A stretch of 64,000 nucleotides of DNA from VXRD01 sp965232265 (GTDB lineage: Bacteria > Latescibacterota > UBA2968), in NCBI GenBank assembly GCA_965232265.1, contig CBDDPH010000002.1, forward strand, positions 1,302,001-1,366,000. Direction: 5' to 3'. The translations under genes were made by a program, and so were the position numbers. Shown here one piece after another: positions 60,185-64,000 of this stretch (its first letter is position 1; each line of letters starts with the position of its first letter). The notes below the pieces were generated by a model. It had not been told where the DNA came from and did no database searches. It saw nothing but the letters and a program-made list of their open reading frames with translations.

Positions 60185-62179
60185 ATGGCAGCAAATCAGG
60201 TGGTCGAACAAAACGGAAAATACATCCCCCCGCAAAATCTCAGCACCCATGCACATGTCCCCAGCATAGATGCCTATGGGAGACAATACGAAAAATCGAT
60301 TGCCGATCCCGAAGCATTCTGGGCGGAAATCGCCAATACATTCCACTGGTACAAAAAATGGGACACCGTGTTGTCCTACAACTACAATATGGACAATGGG
60401 CCAATCTCAATCAAGTGGTTTGAAGGGGCCACAACCAACATCACCTACAACTGCATCGACCGTCACCTCGCGTCTCGAGGCGATCAAACCGCCATTATCT
60501 GGGAAGGCAACGAGATAGGTGAAGACGCCAAACTCACCTATCGTGAACTGCACGAGCAAGTCTGCAAATTCGCCAACGTACTCAAATCCCGAGGCGTAAA
60601 AAAAGGCGACTGCGTCTCTATCTACATGCCCATGATCCCCGAACTCGCCATCGCTATGCTGGCCTGCGCGCGCATCGGTGCCGTCCACTCCATCGTCTTT
60701 GGCGGCTTCTCAGCCGAAGCACTGGCAGACCGCATCGTCGATTCCGCCTGTCAGATCGTACTCACCACAGATGGCATGTTCCGCGGCGACCGCCCCATGG
60801 AACGCAAGCAACCCGCCGACGAAGCCATTGCACTGGCCAACTCGCGCATGGGAAACACCAGCGTTCACACCTGCATCGTCGTCCAGCGCGTGGGCGAAGA
60901 CAGTGGCATCGCGTGTCCCATGCGTGAAGGACGCGACTTGTGGTGGCACGAAGCCATGTCAGAAGCGGATGCCGACTGCCCCTGCGAAGAAATGGACGCC
61001 GAAGATCCGCTCTTCATCCTCTACACATCTGGCTCCACCGGCAAACCCAAAGGCGTACAGCACACTGTAGGTGGCTACATGGTGTACACGGGCTACACCC
61101 ACAAAAACGTCTTTGACTATCAGGACGGCGACATCTACTTTTGCGCCGCCGACATAGGCTGGATTACGGGCCACTCCTACATCATCTACGGCCCTCTATC
61201 CAATGCCGCCACCACCATCATGTTTGAAAGCACGCCCGTCTATCCCGACCCGGGCCGTTACTGGCAGGTCATCGACAAATACAAAGTCAACCAATTCTAC
61301 ACCGCGCCCACAGCCATACGCGCCCTCACCCGAGAAGGCGACGAATGGCCCGCCAAATACGACCTGTCATCCCTCAAAATACTCGGCACAGTGGGGGAAC
61401 CCATCAATCCCGAAGCCTGGCAATGGTATCATCGCAATGTCGGGCGAGAGCGGTGTCCCATCGTAGATACCTGGTGGCAAACCGAAACCGGGGGCATCCT
61501 CATCAGTCCCCTGCCCGGCGCAACCCCCACCAAACCCGGCTCCGCGACCTTTCCCCTCTACGGCATCAAACCCGTCGTCCTCGAACCCGAATCGGGCAAA
61601 ATCGTCGAAGGCAATGGCGTCGATGGCGTACTCGCCATCTCAGAACCCTGGCCGGGACAAATGCGTACCGTCTATGGCGATCACAAACGCTTTGAAGAAA
61701 CCTACTTTCAGCAATACAAAGGCTTCTACTTCACGGGTGACGGCTGCCGCCGAGACGAAGATGGCTACTACTGGATTACCGGCCGCGTAGATGACGTCAT
61801 CAACATCTCGGGTCACCGCATGGGCACCGCCGAAGTCGAGAGCGCCCTGGTCTCACACGCCAAAGTGGCCGAAGCCGCTGTGGTCGGTTTCCCGCACGAA
61901 ATCAAAGGACAGGGCATCTATGCCTACGTCACCCTCAACGTGGGCGAAGCCTATACCGACGACCTCAAAGCCGAACTCGTCCAGCAAGTCCGCACCGAAA
62001 TCGGCCCCATCGCCACCCCAGACGTAATCCACTGGGCACCGGGCTTACCCAAAACGCGTTCGGGCAAAATCATGCGCCGCATCCTACGCAAAATCGCCGA
62101 AGACGACACCTCGGACCTCGGCGATACCTCCACCCTCGCCGATCCGACCGTCGTTGACGACCTCCTCGCCAACCGATAA
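60185..62179 (+). CDS. acs: Acetyl-CoA synthetase (AMP-forming)
   Basis: A 664-residue enzyme that makes acetyl-CoA from acetate, ATP and CoA. The AMP-binding loop is YTSGSTGKPKGV, followed by WITGHSYIIYGPL, GEPINPEAW and DTWWQTETGG in usual order, then the hinge DDVINISGHRMGT. The C-terminal regulatory Lys is Lys628 in TRSGKIMRRILR, a target of acetylation. The length matches the family (about 650). GAGGA precedes the ATG. It is a single-gene unit closed by a terminator. Confidence 0.96.
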   Translation: MAANQVVEQNGKYIPPQNLSTHAHVPSIDAYGRQYEKSIADPEAFWAEIANTFHWYKKWDTVLSYNYNMDNGPISIKWFEGATTNITYNCIDRHLASRGDQTAIIWEGNEIGEDAKLTYRELHEQVCKFANVLKSRGVKKGDCVSIYMPMIPELAIAMLACARIGAVHSIVFGGFSAEALADRIVDSACQIVLTTDGMFRGDRPMERKQPADEAIALANSRMGNTSVHTCIVVQRVGEDSGIACPMREGRDLWWHEAMSEADADCPCEEMDAEDPLFILYTSGSTGKPKGVQHTVGGYMVYTGYTHKNVFDYQDGDIYFCAADIGWITGHSYIIYGPLSNAATTIMFESTPVYPDPGRYWQVIDKYKVNQFYTAPTAIRALTREGDEWPAKYDLSSLKILGTVGEPINPEAWQWYHRNVGRERCPIVDTWWQTETGGILISPLPGATPTKPGSATFPLYGIKPVVLEPESGKIVEGNGVDGVLAISEPWPGQMRTVYGDHKRFEETYFQQYKGFYFTGDGCRRDEDGYYWITGRVDDVINISGHRMGTAEVESALVSHAKVAEAAVVGFPHEIKGQGIYAYVTLNVGEAYTDDLKAELVQQVRTEIGPIATPDVIHWAPGLPKTRSGKIMRRILRKIAEDDTSDLGDTSTLADPTVVDDLLANR

Positions 62180-62214
62180 AAAAAGCGGGTACATAATCGT
62201 ACCCGCTTTTTTTA
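62178..62214. terminator. Bidirectional terminator between acs and cupin gene
   Basis: AAAAAGCGGGTAC pairs with GTACCCGCTTTTT around ATAATC, a perfect stem with A and T tracts on either side. It serves acs on the plus strand and the cupin gene on the minus strand, whose stop codon lies in the T tract. Confidence 0.92.
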
Positions 62215-62514
62215 TTCTTTCAACTCAACAATAATATTCCGCCAGGGACCATCCCCTACATTGATGGCCTCGTGAACATCTTCGCCATCGACATCCCGCC
62301 ATTGCACCTGCCCATCCGCCATATCGCGAGCCTCGCGTTTGACGCCATCTGACGAGACACCCTGGAGTGTTCCGCCGCCGATAACCACGTACAGATAGTC
62401 ATTCTCGTGCCGGTGCATGCCCGTACTCTCACCCGGGGCAAGCGCGAGATCCCAAACGCGCACACGATCATTATCAAAAAGCAATTTGGTCCCAATTTCT
62501 TCAGATATATTCAT
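62212..62514 (-). CDS. Small cupin-domain protein (second)
   Basis: A 100-residue single cupin. Motif 1 is PGESTGMHRHENDYLYVVIGGG (H-x-H then a later acidic residue) and motif 2 is DVHEAINVGDGPWRNIIVE. It is similar to many small uncharacterised cupins. It is probably metal-binding and cytosolic. It lies downstream of the THUMP methyltransferase gene with a 59-base gap. It converges with acs and shares its terminator. The substrate is unknown. Confidence 0.82.
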   Translation of the reverse strand: MNISEEIGTKLLFDNDRVRVWDLALAPGESTGMHRHENDYLYVVIGGGTLQGVSSDGVKREARDMADGQVQWRDVDGEDVHEAINVGDGPWRNIIVELKE

Positions 62515-62573
62515 CTTTAATCTCCTTTGGGTTAGATAGAATTGTCAGCCCCGCTCTCGAAAAAATATGTGGA

Positions 62574-63641
62574 TTACTCCGCAAACTTCTGCGCGACAAA
62601 CATATCGGCGCGCCGGCCCAGCACCGCGATATCCCTGATCTGTTCAATCAGCGTCAAATTGGTCTGCGCCAGCGCATCTTTAATCGCATTCCACTCGCTC
62701 GAAAGAACCGCAACAACGCCATTGGGGCGCAAAACCCGGTCAATCTCCGCAAAAGCAGACGCATAAAGTGCGCGGAGTTCAAAAACAGACCCCACCTGAC
62801 GGCCCCAGGGCGGATTGGTCGCAACCTTGTCAACCGATTGATCGGGCAGAGGCAATCGACGCGCATCCCAGTGAAAAACATCGCGCGGTTTGTGGCGATT
62901 GCCAAAATTCTCCAGCGTATCTGCAACAGCTTGCTCGTCGATATCCCCACCCTGAACCAGCGCATAGCGACCTGCGAGCGCACGCTCAATCATAACCGTA
63001 CCCGCACCGCACATTGGATCCAGAAAAACATCGCCATCTTCCGGACGGGTAAGCTGAACGAGTGCCCGCGCAATCGTGGGACGCAGCGACGCCGGGCGGT
63101 TCGCAATCTTATACGTGCGATGGCGCATCGTGCGATCCGTAAGCCGCAACCCCAGGCGCACCTGCCTGCCGGTCTGTTGCAACCACAATTCCAGATTGGC
63201 ATCATCGGGCACGAGCCGCCATTTGGGAAAACGGCGATGCACAGCCCGTTCAACGGCCTCCTGCATCTGATTGCGGCGGTAAAATTGCCAGCCCTGCATA
63301 GATGCCTGAACAATAACGCGATATCTTGTGCGCCCTCTGGGCAACCCATTGAATTGCCTGTGAATATTGAGTGCCGGAATCAGATCGGGTATTTCACCTA
63401 TGATATTGAGATCCTCTCGCGCTCCGCTCAGCGGCACATCCGCAAGATTTAAAAAAACATCCTCCACAGTCCCCAGTTGGCGCAACGCCAGCGGATCGCC
63501 CCGATAGTTAAACTGCACCAAATCGTAATCCCGCACACGGTCTGTCCGCACATTGGAAAGGCGATCCCCAAAACAAAACCGCAATTCCCGCACAGTAACC
63601 TGCCCAATACCCTTGAATGACGTAGTATATAAAGTCGTCAC
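62574..63641 (-). CDS. THUMP-domain RNA methyltransferase (RlmL/Trm14-like)
   Basis: A 355-residue AdoMet-dependent methyltransferase. A THUMP RNA-binding region (about 50-150) precedes a Rossmann domain: DVFLDPMCGAGTVMIERAL (AdoMet loop), QGGDIDEQAV, and catalytic TNPPWGRQ (N-P-P-W). The motif suits N2-guanine methylation of rRNA or tRNA, as in RlmL and Trm14. GTG at 63641 is chosen as start because AAGGA lies just before it; the TTG at 63671 lies next to a repeat. RNA target unknown. Confidence 0.85.
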   Translation of the reverse strand: MTTLYTTSFKGIGQVTVRELRFCFGDRLSNVRTDRVRDYDLVQFNYRGDPLALRQLGTVEDVFLNLADVPLSGAREDLNIIGEIPDLIPALNIHRQFNGLPRGRTRYRVIVQASMQGWQFYRRNQMQEAVERAVHRRFPKWRLVPDDANLELWLQQTGRQVRLGLRLTDRTMRHRTYKIANRPASLRPTIARALVQLTRPEDGDVFLDPMCGAGTVMIERALAGRYALVQGGDIDEQAVADTLENFGNRHKPRDVFHWDARRLPLPDQSVDKVATNPPWGRQVGSVFELRALYASAFAEIDRVLRPNGVVAVLSSEWNAIKDALAQTNLTLIEQIRDIAVLGRRADMFVAQKFAE

Positions 63642-63662
63642 AGGATCCTTTACTCTTGAAAA

Positions 63663-63711
63663 GACAAGCAAAAACCTTCTGGATTGCGACTTACACCCTG
63701 CCGCAATGACG
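63663..63711. repeat. Dispersed repeat family B, copy 6
   Basis: AAAACCTTCTGGATTGCGAC then TTACACCCTGCCGCAATGACG. It is nearly identical to the copy at 30333-30382, including the flanking GACAAGCA. Confidence 0.85.
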
Positions 63712-63747
63712 AATACCTTTAATGTCTTTCTTCCCTCTTCTCACGCC

Positions 63748-64000
63748 TCACCCCAAAATCAAATCCATATCAACATGCGCCTCAACCAACGCCACCATCC
63801 CGCCCAGGCAAATCGCATCCACATCCACATCCGGATCATAAGGGACAGTACCCGCCGAAGGAACCCCGGAAATGCGCGTCACAACCTCTGGACTCATCTG
63901 CGCCGACACATCAGGCTCTCCCGGCGATAGCGTATTGTAGATCACACTATTGACCTGGAGACCGCGCGCCCACGCCGCCTCAATCGTAAGCAACGTGTGA
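63748..64000 (-). CDS. bioD: Dethiobiotin-synthetase-like ATPase, C-terminal part
   Basis: A C-terminal fragment of about 84 codons that stays open at the right edge. The sequence HTLLTIEAAWARGLQVNSVIYN is typical of dethiobiotin synthetase (the N-H-T-x-L-T-x-E motif and a late Rossmann strand). The end, TRISGVPSAGTVPYDPDVD, also fits (G-V-P-x-x-G-x-x-P). The apparent start at 63993 is only an internal TTG. BioD makes the ureido ring of biotin precursor; related P-loop proteins (e.g. cobyrinic acid synthase types) are the alternative. Other bio genes may follow outside the window. Confidence 0.62.
   Translation of the reverse strand, partial: HTLLTIEAAWARGLQVNSVIYNTLSPGEPDVSAQMSPEVVTRISGVPSAGTVPYDPDVDVDAICLGGMVALVEAHVDMDLILG

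Noticed and set aside
1..64000. CRISPR arrays, tRNA or rRNA genes
   Set aside because: The repeats seen are dispersed and palindromic, without regular spacers; no tRNA-like or rRNA-like sequence was recognised by eye, which does not exclude a missed tRNA.

Overview
This 64 kb window reads as chromosome of an uncultured Gram-negative bacterium. The evidence is an outer-membrane barrel protein, two LolC/LolE-type permeases, an ECF sigma factor with a membrane anti-sigma factor, and several Sec signal peptides. The gene mix recalls Poribacteria, Latescibacterota and related sponge/marine lineages: enolase-superfamily dehydratases, phytanoyl-CoA-type dioxygenases, Ldh_2-family oxidoreductases, a sulfatase, a UxuA-like dehydratase and a DUF6785-like membrane protein. 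That placement is inference from gene content; there is no rRNA or ribosomal-protein marker here. No tRNA, rRNA or CRISPR array was recognised.

Layout. 1-7.6 kb: partial Ldh_2 oxidoreductase, sulfatase, 2-phosphoglycerate kinase-like protein, cupin, SpeH-type AdoMet decarboxylase, TIM-barrel isomerase, Rieske protein, amidohydrolase and a PhyH dioxygenase. 8-16.7 kb: M32 carboxypeptidase, nucleoside hydrolase, RsgA, a UVR-motif protein, a LolC/E permease pair and two stand-alone PD-(D/E)XK-like proteins. 16.8-28.5 kb: a secreted beta-helix protein, a SagB-type oxidoreductase, three enolase-superfamily proteins, a large membrane protein, a UxuA-like dehydratase, a second Ldh_2 enzyme, a DUF559 protein and an Fe/2OG oxygenase. 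28.7-40.6 kb: a complete urea uptake and hydrolysis locus on the minus strand, ordered urtA, porin, urtB, urtC, urtD, urtE, ureAB fusion, ureC, ureF, ureG, ureD, with no ureE. 40.9-49 kb: a plus-strand pectin/uronate-type cluster (PL10-like lyase, aldo/keto reductase, Ldh_2 enzyme, PhyH-like protein, two epimerases, PL22-like beta-propeller, alpha/alpha-toroid protein). 49-55.6 kb: an accessory island with a compositionally different ATPase-nuclease fusion, an enolase homologue, a truncated gene, an IS3 element inserted in a TnpB (IS605-type) element, and a higBA module reduced to the 3' end of higB plus higA. 55.7-64 kb: a polysaccharide-lyase-like protein, a sigma factor/anti-sigma factor/inactive HtrA operon, acetyl-CoA synthetase, a cupin, a THUMP methyltransferase and the 3' end of a bioD-like gene.

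Intergenic DNA is full of short dispersed palindromic repeats. At least six families were picked out by eye; they often abut stop codons, several lie inside the urea operon, and some open false upstream start codons.

Most notable: (1) an HtrA/DegP-like protein that lacks all three catalytic-triad residues, in one operon with an ECF sigma factor and its anti-sigma factor; (2) a TnpB element whose right end sits inside higB, so its predicted guide RNA would read higB sequence, while its left end adjoins an unrelated truncated gene, which points to recombination between two copies; (3) a urease locus with an integrated porin and a His-rich UreG in place of UreE; (4) a PhyH-family protein with an H-x-G motif and an enolase homologue missing one metal ligand.
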